Assembly (NCBI RefSeq): GCF_018881855.1
Contig: NZ_JACVPN010000001.1
Span: forward strand, 372,001 to 436,000
DNA: 64,000 nt
Direction: 5' to 3'
From: Polynucleobacter sp. MWH-Berg-3C6
GTDB lineage: Bacteria > Pseudomonadota > Gammaproteobacteria > Burkholderiales > Burkholderiaceae
Both the position numbers and the translations under genes were made by a program. Below, one piece after another: positions 38,660-49,737 of the stretch (the first letter of the stretch is position 1; every line of letters begins with the position of its first letter). The notes beneath the pieces are model-generated. The model ran no database searches. It was not told where the DNA came from and saw only the letters and a program-made list of their open reading frames with translations.

Positions 38660-39699
38660 AAAATTTGACTCAAAAAATTTCGATTGCATTGAGTATCTTT
38701 GCAATGGTGACATTGACTGCCTGCGAGAGACCGCCGATAGATGCAAAGCAAACAGGCTATCGTGGAACTGGTATGGATCAAATCATTAATCCGCGGACAC
38801 AAGCGCAACTCGAAAAAATTAATGAAATACCTCCCGGGATTCCAGCCTCAGCTGATGGCCCTAGAGCTGGTGCGGTATATCAAAATGTCAAGGTATTAAA
38901 TAATTTAAGTACCGCACAATTTACTAACTTTATGGTGACTATGACCTCTTGGGTTGCTCCTGAGCAAGGTTGCGCCTACTGTCACAACGTCCAAAATTTT
39001 GCTGATGACTCGCTTTACACCAAAAACGTTGCGAGAAGAATGATTCAGATGAATCAAAGCATTAATGGCAATTGGGGTGATCACGTTAAGACTACTGGTG
39101 TAACCTGCTATACCTGCCACCGTGGTAACAACATCCCGCAAAATGTTTGGTTTAATACCGTTGAAAAACGGGGTGGCAATATGCTGGGCAATGCCAATGG
39201 TCAAAATGATCCGCAAAAAACGAACGGCTACTCTTCATTGCCTAATCAACCCTTTTCAAGTTACTTTGTAGCAAATGCTGGTGCCGCTCGCATCATCGGA
39301 GATACTGCATTGCCCACAGGCAATAAGGGCTCCTTGCAAAGCACCGAGAATGTTTATGGTGTGATGTCGCATATGTCGCATTCTCTTGGGGTGAATTGCA
39401 CCTACTGTCATAACAGTCGTGCATTTAATAGTTGGGAGGAGAGTACTCCACAGCGTATCCAGGCTTGGCACGGTATTCAGATGCTGAAAGATGTCAACAC
39501 AACCTTTATCTCACCTCTGGCTTCTATATCCCCTGCTCATCGCAAGGGACCTGATGGGGATGTTGGTAAAGCAAACTGTGCCACTTGTCACCAGGGCGTT
39601 AATAAGCCACTTTTAGGCAAGAGTATGTTGCCAGATTACCCATTCTTGGCTCCAAGCAATAACAAGTCAAAAGACGGTAATCAAGTTGCAAAAAACTAA
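38656..39699 (+). CDS. pufC: Reaction centre tetrahaem cytochrome c subunit
   Basis: 347-aa periplasmic electron donor to the special pair. A lipoprotein signal with lipobox LTAC (C23) anchors it to the membrane. Four CxxCH haem motifs are seen in order: CAYCH, CYTCH, CTYCH and CATCH, each preceded by a helix with a Met that could be the axial ligand in three of them. It overlaps pufM by 4 nt. A terminator follows. Confidence 0.96.
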   Translation: MKNLTQKISIALSIFAMVTLTACERPPIDAKQTGYRGTGMDQIINPRTQAQLEKINEIPPGIPASADGPRAGAVYQNVKVLNNLSTAQFTNFMVTMTSWVAPEQGCAYCHNVQNFADDSLYTKNVARRMIQMNQSINGNWGDHVKTTGVTCYTCHRGNNIPQNVWFNTVEKRGGNMLGNANGQNDPQKTNGYSSLPNQPFSSYFVANAGAARIIGDTALPTGNKGSLQSTENVYGVMSHMSHSLGVNCTYCHNSRAFNSWEESTPQRIQAWHGIQMLKDVNTTFISPLASISPAHRKGPDGDVGKANCATCHQGVNKPLLGKSMLPDYPFLAPSNNKSKDGNQVAKN

Positions 39700-39704
39700 T
39701 GACC

Positions 39705-39739
39705 AAACCCCCATCCATCGATTAGATCGATGGGGGTTT
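39705..39739 (+). terminator. Strong terminator/attenuator between pufC and crtI
   Basis: AAACCCCCATC and GATGGGGGTTT form an 11-bp stem followed by AATTT. crtI starts only 18 nt later on the same strand with no visible promoter in between, so partial read-through is expected. Confidence 0.8.
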
Positions 39740-39756
39740 AATTTAAAGGGCACCTG

Positions 39757-41316
39757 ATGGACCAAAAGGTCGATCATTTTAAGATTCCAGAAAATGTAGT
39801 GGCTTACAGCCATGTCAATAATTCTGAGCGCGCTTTGGTGATTGGCGCAGGATTTGGTGGCCTTGCGGTAGCAATTCGGTTAGCACTCAAAGGCTACGAT
39901 GTTCAGGTCCTTGAAAGGCTCGGCAGCGCAGGTGGGCGTGCATACGTTCATCGTCGGAATGGATTTACATTCGATGCGGGTCCAACCATCATTACTGCAC
40001 CATTCTTGCTAGAGGAGCTATGGGATATGTGCGGTAAAAAAATGTCAGATGACGTTGACCTTCGGGCAATGGATCCTTTCTACCAAATTCGCTTTGCTGA
40101 TGGACGTGTTTTTAACTACACCGGCGATTTAGAGCGCATGAAAGAAGAAGTCGCTAAATTTAGCCCCAAAGATTTGCCTGGTTATCTCCGATTTTTAGAT
40201 GAGGCAGAGAGTTGCTACAAGCTGGCTTTTGAAGATTTGGGCGATGTTGCATTTGATAATGTTAAGGACTTGGTAAAAGCCATGCCCAATTTGGTTAAGA
40301 TGCGCGCCTGGAAGAGTTTGTATAGCGTGGTAGCAAAGTATATTAAAGACCCTCAATTACGTGAAGTAATGAGTTTTCATCCTCTATTGATTGGCGGCAA
40401 TCCTTTTTCTGTCAGCTCTGCTTATGCGTTAATCAATTCTCTAGAGCGTAAATGGGGAGTTCATTCCGCAATGGGTGGGACAGGTTCCATTATTAAAGGT
40501 ATGGTTGGTTTATTAAACAGCCTAGGCGTCACCATCCGTTATGCAAGTACTGTCAAGAAAATTAATATTGTTGAGAACAAAGTCACTGGTGTGACCTTAG
40601 AAAATGGCGATGTTTTATATGCCAACAAAGTGGTGTCAAATGCTGATACTGCTTGGACCTATAAGAATCTGATTGATCCTGAATATCGTAAAGTTTGGAC
40701 AGATAAAAAAATTGAAAATGGCAAGTACTCAATGAGTTTATTTGTTTGGTACTTCGGGACTAAAAAACAATATCCTCAAGTGCCGCACCATATGATGTTG
40801 TTGGGTGAGCGCTATAAAGAACTATTAGAGGATATCTTTAAGCGCCATCATTTGGCAAAAGACTTCAGCCTCTATTTGCATCGTCCTACTGCTACAGACC
40901 CTAGTTTGGCTCCAGAGGGTTGCGATACTTTCTATGTCTTGTCACCAGTGCCACATTTGGATAGCGGAACTGATTGGAGCGAAGAGGCCGAGTCATACAG
41001 AAAAGCGATTGCTAAGATGCTTGGCGAAACGGTTCTGCCTGGTTTAGAAGAGAATCTAGTGGAATCATTTGTGATGACACCACAAGACTTTCAGGATCGA
41101 CTCCTTTCTTATAAAGGCGCTGCGTTTGGCCTGGAGCCGCTCCTGACACAAAGTGCTTGGTTCCGACCTCACAATCGCAGTGAAGATATTGAAGGCCTCT
41201 ATATGGTTGGTGCAAGCACACACCCAGGCGCCGGAATTCCGGGAGTCTTATCTTCAGCAAAAGCATTAGATTCACTCATTACCCCGGCAAAAATGGTATC
41301 CAATCATGCTAGATAG
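39757..41316 (+). CDS. crtI: Phytoene desaturase
   Basis: FAD-dependent desaturase of 519 aa converting phytoene to neurosporene or lycopene. The dinucleotide-binding motif GAGFGG starts at G30 after an N-terminal extension of about 25 residues. FDAGPTIITAPFLLEELW and the C-terminal GASTHPGAGIPGVLSSAKAL are CrtI signatures. The pathway (CrtC, CrtD, CrtA present) implies a three-step, neurosporene-forming enzyme. crtB overlaps its end by 11 nt. Confidence 0.94.
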   Translation: MDQKVDHFKIPENVVAYSHVNNSERALVIGAGFGGLAVAIRLALKGYDVQVLERLGSAGGRAYVHRRNGFTFDAGPTIITAPFLLEELWDMCGKKMSDDVDLRAMDPFYQIRFADGRVFNYTGDLERMKEEVAKFSPKDLPGYLRFLDEAESCYKLAFEDLGDVAFDNVKDLVKAMPNLVKMRAWKSLYSVVAKYIKDPQLREVMSFHPLLIGGNPFSVSSAYALINSLERKWGVHSAMGGTGSIIKGMVGLLNSLGVTIRYASTVKKINIVENKVTGVTLENGDVLYANKVVSNADTAWTYKNLIDPEYRKVWTDKKIENGKYSMSLFVWYFGTKKQYPQVPHHMMLLGERYKELLEDIFKRHHLAKDFSLYLHRPTATDPSLAPEGCDTFYVLSPVPHLDSGTDWSEEAESYRKAIAKMLGETVLPGLEENLVESFVMTPQDFQDRLLSYKGAAFGLEPLLTQSAWFRPHNRSEDIEGLYMVGASTHPGAGIPGVLSSAKALDSLITPAKMVSNHAR

Positions 41317-42364
41317 GGCTATTACCTCTGAGTATGGGTTTCAGATTGATCTAGAGACTTGCGAGAATCTGATGCGGGATGGTTCTAAATCCTTTTTTTC
41401 TGCAGCCAGAATACTGCCAACGAAGATTCGTGATTCAGCCATAGCCTTGTATGCATTTTGTCGCATGCTTGATGATATGGTGGATGATCAGCATGCTCCT
41501 GAAGATGTGATTAAACAAATCGAATATCGTCTTGATCGTATCTATGCACAAAATCCAGTAGATATTCCGGCTGACAGAGCCTTAGCAATTGTGGTCTCAC
41601 GGTTTTTAATTCCCCGTGAGATATTAGAAGCCTTAGTAGAGGGGTTTAGATGGGATCGCAGCGGACGTCAGTATCAAACAATTGATGAGCTCTGTGACTA
41701 TGCCGCAAGAGTTGCCTCGACAGTGGGCGCAATGATGACGCTCATCATGGGTGTTCGTGATCGCGATATCTTAGAGCGTGCATGTGAGTTAGGTTTAGCA
41801 ATGCAGCTCACTAATATTGCTCGAGATGTCGGCGAGGATGCCAGAAATCATCGCTTATATTTGCCAAGAGAGTGGCTTGAGGCTGAAAATATTGATCCAG
41901 ATACTTGGTTACAAAATCCAGTCTTTAACGATGCGATATCCAGAGTGATTCAAAGACTCATATCGCACGCAGATGAAATGTATGAGCGTGCCTCATATGG
42001 CATCGTTGGCTTACCACGCAATTGTCGCTCCGCCATTTCTGCTGCTAGCTTAATTTACTCTGAGATTAGTCGACAAATTGAGCGGCAAGGGCTTGATAGT
42101 ATTAGCAATAGGGCGGTGGTTTCTAAGCAGAAAAAAATATTGCTATTGCTCAAGTCTTTGCAATCGACTATCTACAGCTCAAAATTAAATCATAGCCTCA
42201 GCAAAATTCCATCAATTCAATTCCTGGTAGATGCGGTTGAGCCTGAAGAGCCTTATGCTCACTACAGTGGTTCAGTAGAAGATCGGTTGATTTGGGTTGT
42301 TGGGCTGATGGAAAAGATAGAGCGTCGCAAAGTGCAGTCCTACAACTCCCTAGCCCAGCATTAA
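41306..42364 (+). CDS. crtB: Phytoene synthase
   Basis: Condenses two GGPP to phytoene. 352 aa. The first Asp-rich motif is LDDMVDDQ (D56-D61) and the second is in NIARDVGEDARNHRLYLP. GSKSFFSAARILP is the typical N-terminal segment. The start lies inside the end of crtI. It is the last plus-strand gene before the minus-strand crtC-crtD-crtA-ppsR-aerR block. Confidence 0.94.
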   Translation: MLDRAITSEYGFQIDLETCENLMRDGSKSFFSAARILPTKIRDSAIALYAFCRMLDDMVDDQHAPEDVIKQIEYRLDRIYAQNPVDIPADRALAIVVSRFLIPREILEALVEGFRWDRSGRQYQTIDELCDYAARVASTVGAMMTLIMGVRDRDILERACELGLAMQLTNIARDVGEDARNHRLYLPREWLEAENIDPDTWLQNPVFNDAISRVIQRLISHADEMYERASYGIVGLPRNCRSAISAASLIYSEISRQIERQGLDSISNRAVVSKQKKILLLLKSLQSTIYSSKLNHSLSKIPSIQFLVDAVEPEEPYAHYSGSVEDRLIWVVGLMEKIERRKVQSYNSLAQH

Positions 42365-42384
42365 CAACATTCCCACACTGCTAA

Positions 42385-43473
42385 TTAAAACAGGCGAGTT
42401 GGGTTTCTGGGCATTCTCCAGGGCAGCATAAATTGCACAATATTGGACTCTAAGCGCTTGACATTGAGCGTCTCATGCATAGAAACGACCTCCTCACCTA
42501 GTAAGTGGGATTTGATCATTGAGCGTGCATAAAAGGGCGTGTCTTCATAGGTATTCAAAAGAGTCACGGCGGGTTCTTTCCCGGGCTGCTCGGAGCGCAT
42601 ATTGCGTTTAATGCCCCAACCTGTTTTTCGAAGCAACACTCTTGCTGGTGGCTCAAAGGACTCTATAGTCCCGTTGGGATTAAATTTGCTCGCAATGATG
42701 CGCTCGTTACCATTTTTTTGTCTCACATCGTAGATGACTGCTGTACTGCCATCTTTGAGATGGGCTCTTGACCAATCCCATTCACTAAAAGGCTTGCTGA
42801 TGGCCTCATCACCCTCATTAGAATCAAAATAGGCATTTCCTTGCCATTGAAGAGAGGGGTTTGTAAAGGAAACCTCCACTCTTGCTGACGGCGCGATAGG
42901 GCCCCAGCGATGCTTTTGATGGTCATCAAGTGCTACAACATGATTAAAGAGTTGCTCGGGGAATACTTTGATGCTTCCTTGAACTTTTGTCCCTAATAGA
43001 GGAGCGCGTTCATCAATCTGAATAGTTAAAACATCATTTTCCCAGCGCAAATGACTAGGCCCAACAGTAAATTGATGAGCTTTTCTATCAATCGCATTTT
43101 GACCACGTTCAGTCATGGTCCAGTATTTTTTTGTGGGGGTATAGAGCGCTACATTAATTGCGCAGTAATCATCTGCAGGCGCCAGTTTTGTTTTGTTAGC
43201 CCAGGCATAGTAGGGTGAAAAGACACTGCCTACAAAAGCAATAATGCTAAATCCATAGAGCCCATCATCACTGAGGCCGTCGATATACCACCAGAGATAG
43301 TTGCCAGGATCTACTGCTTGATCAAACCGAGGCGTTCCATTAAGGTTGCGGCCGCCAGTCGTCCTGACATAGCTGCCATTGGCACTCCCGGACCCGGATG
43401 AGTGCTGCCCCCTGCTAGAAGTAGATTCTGAATTTGAGACTGAGAACCTAATCGTTGAAAGGAACTCATCCAA
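42385..43473 (-). CDS. crtC: Acyclic carotenoid 1,2-hydratase CrtC (start uncertain)
   Basis: Adds water to neurosporene or lycopene ends. Core motifs are YLWWYIDGLSDDGLYG, IIAFVGSVFSPYYAWA and WTMTERG. Family similarity begins at about 43329 (PRFDQAVDPGNY), inside or just after the crtD stop. No ATG, GTG or TTG is in frame near there; the closest is TTG at 43473, deep within crtD, and the frame stays open to 43614. The true start may be non-standard or use coupled re-initiation after crtD. C-terminal lipocalin-like beta domain is complete. Confidence 0.85.
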   Translation of the reverse strand: MDEFLSTIRFSVSNSESTSSRGQHSSGSGSANGSYVRTTGGRNLNGTPRFDQAVDPGNYLWWYIDGLSDDGLYGFSIIAFVGSVFSPYYAWANKTKLAPADDYCAINVALYTPTKKYWTMTERGQNAIDRKAHQFTVGPSHLRWENDVLTIQIDERAPLLGTKVQGSIKVFPEQLFNHVVALDDHQKHRWGPIAPSARVEVSFTNPSLQWQGNAYFDSNEGDEAISKPFSEWDWSRAHLKDGSTAVIYDVRQKNGNERIIASKFNPNGTIESFEPPARVLLRKTGWGIKRNMRSEQPGKEPAVTLLNTYEDTPFYARSMIKSHLLGEEVVSMHETLNVKRLESNIVQFMLPWRMPRNPTRLF

Positions 43474-44801
43474 CCGTGGGTTGCTTGGCCATAAAGAGCT
43501 CCACCTCGCCCCGGAAAGAGTTTGGCAAATTGCTGGGGTGAGGTTCGCGTAATCTGCGCATCCTGCAGTTGAAGGCCATACTGGCGCATGAGTGAAAAAG
43601 CTTTTTGTTCGCATCGTTCTATTTCCTCATCATCAGATTGAATATCGCCATTAGCAGGCGCATTGACTAAGCAAAAAATTCTTTCATAGTCATTATTTTC
43701 ACTTGCAAAGTCCGTTCTGTCTTGAGCACAAATATAGACAGTAGGATTGCTAGGTAATTTTTTCTTTTCAAAAATATCGGTAAATTCACTTTGGTAGGGC
43801 TGGTTAAAGAATACGTTATGTCTTACCAGTGGAAAGCCTGATGCTTTGACGCGCATAGACCAGGTCACTGCTGAAAGTGAATCGGTTTGCTTTAAATTCT
43901 GGGGAATGGCAGCATTTGCCTGCTTACCCAGTAAGCCATGTTGCAGGGCGTTGATATCGCCATTAAAGATCAGATAATCGCATTCAATTACCTCGCCAGA
44001 AGTGAGTTGAACGCCGCTTATCTTGGATCCCGAAAATTGGAGCGATTGAACCTCAGCGCCATATTGAAAATGACACCCTTTTTTCTCTGCTAAACGGGCT
44101 ATAACCTCCGGAATTTTAGTCATGCCACCTTTAATGGACCATACTCCTTTCATTTCTACCTCAGCAATGAGCATGAGGGTAGCTGGTGCCAGATAGGGGG
44201 ATGAGCCACAGTAGGTTGCATAGCGACCAAATAATTGGTGTAAACGCGGATCTGGAAAATAGTTTGCAAGCGCAGACCAAAGATTACTAAACGGCCCAAT
44301 ATCCCAAAGTACTTTGCTCTTTTGGATACCTAGTGCAGACATCATGCCGAGTAAGTTTGGACGCGGAGATTCAATAAACGGATCTTTTAGTGACTCATAC
44401 ACTTTTTTCGCTGTCTTGCAAAACTCTAAAAATAACTGAGCTTGCTTAGGGCTGGAGAATTGAGCAATCACATCAGCGCTTTTTTGAGTATCCGCATAGA
44501 GATCAAGTGGTGCATCTCCCCAGCTATGCCGAGCCAGAATATCCAGCGCCTCTAATTCAAACTCTGCATCAAAACTTTCACCGCAGTCAGCAAAGAGTTG
44601 TTCGAAGATCCAGCGCATCGTAAATACGGTGGGCCCAGAATCAATCGGTGCATCATCTACTTTAATGGCCCGAATCTTTCCTCCGGGAGCATTACTTTTT
44701 TCCAATACAGTGACATCAAGACCGCGATGCGCAAGCTCAAGTGCGGCAGTGAGTCCACCAATACCTGCCCCAACAACAAGGATCTTAGGAGATTTGGACA
44801 T
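43311..44801 (-). CDS. crtD: 1-hydroxycarotenoid 3,4-desaturase CrtD
   Basis: FAD-dependent desaturase acting after CrtC. 496 aa. GAGIGGLTAALELAHRG and EKSNAPGGKIRAI form the FAD site. DSGPTVFTMRWIFEQLFADCG is typical of CrtD rather than CrtI. The C-terminal FAD segment GGSTHPGPGVPMAAMSGRLAA is present. It overlaps the end of crtA by 17 nt upstream and the start of crtC downstream. Confidence 0.93.
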   Translation of the reverse strand: MSKSPKILVVGAGIGGLTAALELAHRGLDVTVLEKSNAPGGKIRAIKVDDAPIDSGPTVFTMRWIFEQLFADCGESFDAEFELEALDILARHSWGDAPLDLYADTQKSADVIAQFSSPKQAQLFLEFCKTAKKVYESLKDPFIESPRPNLLGMMSALGIQKSKVLWDIGPFSNLWSALANYFPDPRLHQLFGRYATYCGSSPYLAPATLMLIAEVEMKGVWSIKGGMTKIPEVIARLAEKKGCHFQYGAEVQSLQFSGSKISGVQLTSGEVIECDYLIFNGDINALQHGLLGKQANAAIPQNLKQTDSLSAVTWSMRVKASGFPLVRHNVFFNQPYQSEFTDIFEKKKLPSNPTVYICAQDRTDFASENNDYERIFCLVNAPANGDIQSDDEEIERCEQKAFSLMRQYGLQLQDAQITRTSPQQFAKLFPGRGGALYGQATHGWMSSFQRLGSQSQIQNLLLAGGSTHPGPGVPMAAMSGRLAAATLMERLGLIKQ

Positions 44802-45480
44802 ATTTACCTTGCCAAATACCTTGCGCCTTAATTACCCTGAATCTTGTAAACATTGATTCAGAAAAATATGCCTGTCCATAAGCCGCTTTAATTGCTGATA
44901 GATGCGCGCCTTGCTGAGCATATTGATCAAGCGACTGAGCGCTATCCCAAATAGTGAAGGTGGCCTGACGAAAGTACGGGGCCTCACCAACTCCCGCTGT
45001 CAGAATTTTTCCTGAAGCAAGATTAATAGCATCTTCTGCTGGTTTTGCCTTTGCCCAAAATTGCATTGCTTTACTTGGTCTAATAGAGGCTCTGGTCAAG
45101 GATGCAATGGGACCTAATGCCGGAGGATTTGGGTCTGAGCATGATAAGGAGAAGTCAGACCAAGAGCCACGACTAGAGTAGGGCTGAACCGAGGTCAGAA
45201 AAAACTCTTTAGCATGATCTTGATAGGCCTTCAGAATCGATGATGATTCCTCAAACCGTGTGGCATTTTGCGCAGAATCAAAGACACAGAAGAAGCCTTG
45301 TTTAGTAAGGCTAGGTGTGGTGCTAAATCCACCATTCATGCCGGAGCCCAGCACTTTACAAAATTGCAAACCGGGAATGTGATTAAAGGGGCGTTTACCT
45401 AAGATGTACCGAGAAAATCCCCATCCTCTGGCATTGGGAGCAATATCAATTAAGCCTAATACTGCTGTCTGCTCATTCAT
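44785..45480 (-). CDS. crtA: Spheroidene monooxygenase CrtA
   Basis: 231-aa haem-type monooxygenase that adds the 2-keto group, turning spheroidene into spheroidenone under oxygen. Segments RGWGFSRYILGKRPF, PGLQFCKVLGSGMNGGF and RASIRPSKAMQFWAKA are typical. GEAPYFRQATFTIWDSAQSL matches the C-terminal part. It lies between ppsR and crtD and is part of the minus-strand unit. It implies ketocarotenoids in aerobic cells. Confidence 0.9.
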   Translation of the reverse strand: MNEQTAVLGLIDIAPNARGWGFSRYILGKRPFNHIPGLQFCKVLGSGMNGGFSTTPSLTKQGFFCVFDSAQNATRFEESSSILKAYQDHAKEFFLTSVQPYSSRGSWSDFSLSCSDPNPPALGPIASLTRASIRPSKAMQFWAKAKPAEDAINLASGKILTAGVGEAPYFRQATFTIWDSAQSLDQYAQQGAHLSAIKAAYGQAYFSESMFTRFRVIKAQGIWQGKYVQIS

Positions 45481-45486
45481 TCGATC

Positions 45487-46911
45487 TTAGGCGTCAGCAT
45501 CATCGTTGGCATTGCTGTCAACAATACCGAAACGTCTCATTTTGATGTACAGACCTTGGCGTGATAAGCCGAGCAACTCAGCTGCCGATGCTCTATTTGT
45601 CATGGTGAGGTCGAGCGCAGCCAAAATACAGAGTTTTTCAATGATGTCGGTGGTCTCGGTAACGATTTGTTTGAGCGGTACCTTGCCAACTAATTGCGTT
45701 AATTCTTTAGCGTTCTTACCGAGATTCTCTGGCTTATCGGTCGGCTGATTCGAAGCTTTAGAAAATTGATGGATACCAATTGCAACGAGTGACAATTTTC
45801 CGCTATTAAAACCTACAGCAGAAATGCGGACATCTAAAGGCGAGCTGCCATCATCCGCAGTAATCGTACTTGCATAATCTTTGATGGAGCCGTATTCACG
45901 CACTGTGCCGAGAATAATCTTGAGATCAATGCTGGCTCTTCCAAGCCATATTTCTAGTGACTTGCCTAAGATGCCCTCTTTTTGGGTGGATTGGGACATC
46001 GATACAAACGTGTTGTTGGTGGTAAGCACAACCCCATTGGTGCTACAAACGATAAAGCCGTCTTGAAAATCCTCCATTGCTTGGGCAAGTAATGTTGCCT
46101 GCTCATTGACTGTCCCAAGATGGGCAGCTTGAGATTTTGGCTTAATGGATACGAGACATATATTTTGATTTCCCTCGCGCAGAAGTGCGCTCGAAACTTC
46201 AACATTCTCTTTTAGATTCTCAAGAGTTGTTTGAATGGAAGATTGCAATATTCCAGACTTAGATTCTAGCAAGTAGCTTTGAATCGCTTCATGATCTTTT
46301 GCAGGAAATAAATTGACGAAGAGTTTGCCCTGAATTTTCTTCAGATCACCCACTAAAAAACCGGCTGATTTATTGACTTCAATAATTTTTAAAGTTTGGC
46401 TATCTACAATTAAATAGGCTTGATCAATGCTATTGAAAAGCTGTAGATAACGATTTTGAATCGCGTGAAGATTTGCATAATCACGCTCAATCTCTTGTTG
46501 AGACTCAACTAATTTCTGCTGTAGGGTAGAAATACTGCTGAGATCTTTACCAATCGCAACTAACTTATTTTCTTTCGGGAAAAAGACGGTGCTGTATTGA
46601 ATGGGAATTGAGTTAGATCCATCTATTTCTTGATTTACTTGACGCCATTTTTGCTCGTCACGATCTTCATTAGTTTTGAGAAGAGCGTTAATCTTTGGTT
46701 GACTATCAATGGCAACGGTATCTAGCCATTTTTTATTGGTTAAAGATGCTGTATTGCTAGAAATGGGTTTGGCACCATCGATTACTTTTTCAATCACGCC
46801 AGATTTATCAATGATGAGTGCTATGTCAACTGAGTAGGCAAGCAGCTCAGCCGCTAAATGAATATCGATATTATTTAGTTTTGAAGAATCTGAATGATAA
46901 ATTTTGGTCAC
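45487..46911 (-). CDS. ppsR: PpsR/CrtJ-type repressor of photosynthesis genes
   Basis: 474-aa regulator. Tandem PAS domains span about residues 20-390, with a Q-linker/coiled-coil near 130-160 (LQQKLVESQQEIERDY). A Fis-type helix-turn-helix lies at the C-terminus (NRASAAELLGLSRQGLYIKMRRFG). Cys428 sits at the start of the HTH region, the position of the redox-active Cys of CrtJ/PpsR. It would bind the TGT-N12-ACA sites found before puc, crtE, bchC and bchG. It follows aerR, the usual partner, after 20 nt. Confidence 0.92.
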   Translation of the reverse strand: MTKIYHSDSSKLNNIDIHLAAELLAYSVDIALIIDKSGVIEKVIDGAKPISSNTASLTNKKWLDTVAIDSQPKINALLKTNEDRDEQKWRQVNQEIDGSNSIPIQYSTVFFPKENKLVAIGKDLSSISTLQQKLVESQQEIERDYANLHAIQNRYLQLFNSIDQAYLIVDSQTLKIIEVNKSAGFLVGDLKKIQGKLFVNLFPAKDHEAIQSYLLESKSGILQSSIQTTLENLKENVEVSSALLREGNQNICLVSIKPKSQAAHLGTVNEQATLLAQAMEDFQDGFIVCSTNGVVLTTNNTFVSMSQSTQKEGILGKSLEIWLGRASIDLKIILGTVREYGSIKDYASTITADDGSSPLDVRISAVGFNSGKLSLVAIGIHQFSKASNQPTDKPENLGKNAKELTQLVGKVPLKQIVTETTDIIEKLCILAALDLTMTNRASAAELLGLSRQGLYIKMRRFGIVDSNANDDADA

Positions 46912-46931
46912 AGTGTCTTCTACTTATTCAT

Positions 46932-47765
46932 CTAAGTTTTTTGTTCTAATTGGCTGAGATACTGCTCAAGTTGATAAACCGATTCCTCAGGACTACAAGC
47001 CTTTATATCTGCCTGAATATGATCAAACGTATCGGGCGCCTTATTATAAAGCGGCCCCCCAATGAGAACAACGATTTTTGGGTTCTTTGATTTTTGTCTG
47101 AGTAAATTTATCAACTTTGGAAGTTCTTCAAGTTGCTCATTCGTCGAAACTGAGATCGCAAGCGCCTGATATATTTTTGACTCGACTCCTTCAACCATGG
47201 AGTCAATATTGACTTTATTTGGTCGATGCACCTGCCAGCCAGAATATGTCAGAAAGTTAGCGAAGATGAGCGTGCCAAGCGAATGCTGAGAGCCAGGGCA
47301 GCCAGAGATAAAGATGGATTTATTTTGTTGCCGCTCTAGCTGATTTGCCTGAAATAGGTAATCTAATTTGTAAATAACTCTTTCGAGCTTATTGACGCCA
47401 ATGGATACATCCGCAAAGCTCAGGCTATCTTCCTCCCAGTGCTTTCCTAGTTTTCGAGCAAGCTCTGGTATCAGCTCTAAAACAATGTAGTCAATTGCTA
47501 CCCCATGGGCTTTATGGGTTGTGATCGCCAGCTCAAATGCTCCTTCTTCAGCATTGAGTAAAAGGTTGGCGATTCTATTAACTTCTTCTTCATCGAGAGC
47601 GTTGGTGGCTTTGCCATGCTTATCTGATGGGGCCTGAAGCCAATTTTGATTAGAGGAGGTCCTAGACGCTGAGCCGTCTACTTTGCGTTCAATCTCCCCA
47701 ATTAAGACTGGTAATTGAGTGCTGACCACTTCCCTGATCAGTTCTTTCTTAGCTAATCTATTCAC
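46932..47765 (-). CDS. AerR/PpaA-type cobalamin-binding antirepressor
   Basis: 277-aa protein with an N-terminal helical cap (about 60-140) and a B12-binding fold (about 148-275). The motif GCPGSQHSLGT places His161 where AerR-type proteins coordinate cobalamin; the loop resembles the short AerR form rather than a full DxHxxG. In Rhodobacter such proteins relieve PpsR/CrtJ repression in response to light. It is divergent from bchF and upstream of ppsR in one operon. Confidence 0.9.
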   Translation of the reverse strand: MNRLAKKELIREVVSTQLPVLIGEIERKVDGSASRTSSNQNWLQAPSDKHGKATNALDEEEVNRIANLLLNAEEGAFELAITTHKAHGVAIDYIVLELIPELARKLGKHWEEDSLSFADVSIGVNKLERVIYKLDYLFQANQLERQQNKSIFISGCPGSQHSLGTLIFANFLTYSGWQVHRPNKVNIDSMVEGVESKIYQALAISVSTNEQLEELPKLINLLRQKSKNPKIVVLIGGPLYNKAPDTFDHIQADIKACSPEESVYQLEQYLSQLEQKT

Positions 47766-47889
47766 TAAATAGCCCTTAGGATAGTAATTGCGTCATGAGC
47801 GATAATGAAAATGTAAAATAATTATTACACTTGTAATCAGAATAAGGCAATTATTTTGCTAAAAATAGGGTTTATACCTATAAATATCA

Positions 47890-47903
47890 GGGTAAATACT
47901 AGT
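47890..47903 (+). promoter_or_regulatory. Shared upstream motif GGGTAAATACTAGT (bchF/aerR copy)
   Basis: Differs from the puc copy at one base and is also followed by TTTTTGTA, extending the similarity to about 20 bp. Confidence 0.45.
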
Positions 47904-47922
47904 TTTTGTAAGGCAATTTTGG

Positions 47923-47940
47923 CGTAAAGTTTTGTTTACA
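47923..47940 (+). promoter_or_regulatory. Near-match PpsR/CrtJ-type site before bchF
   Basis: CGT-AAAGTTTTGTTT-ACA: one mismatch from TGT-N12-ACA, with inner arms GTAAA/TTTAC. It lies 27 nt before the bchF start. Confidence 0.5.
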
Positions 47941-47966
47941 CAAAGCCAACAAGGCAGCCTCAAAAA

Positions 47967-49729
<1,763 letters not shown>

Positions 49730-49737
49730 GGAATCCT

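Noticed and set aside
47933..47942. TGTTTACACA palindrome before bchF as a PpsR site
   Set aside because: The spacing between TGT and ACA is only 4; the 18-bp near-match at 47923-47940 is the better candidate.
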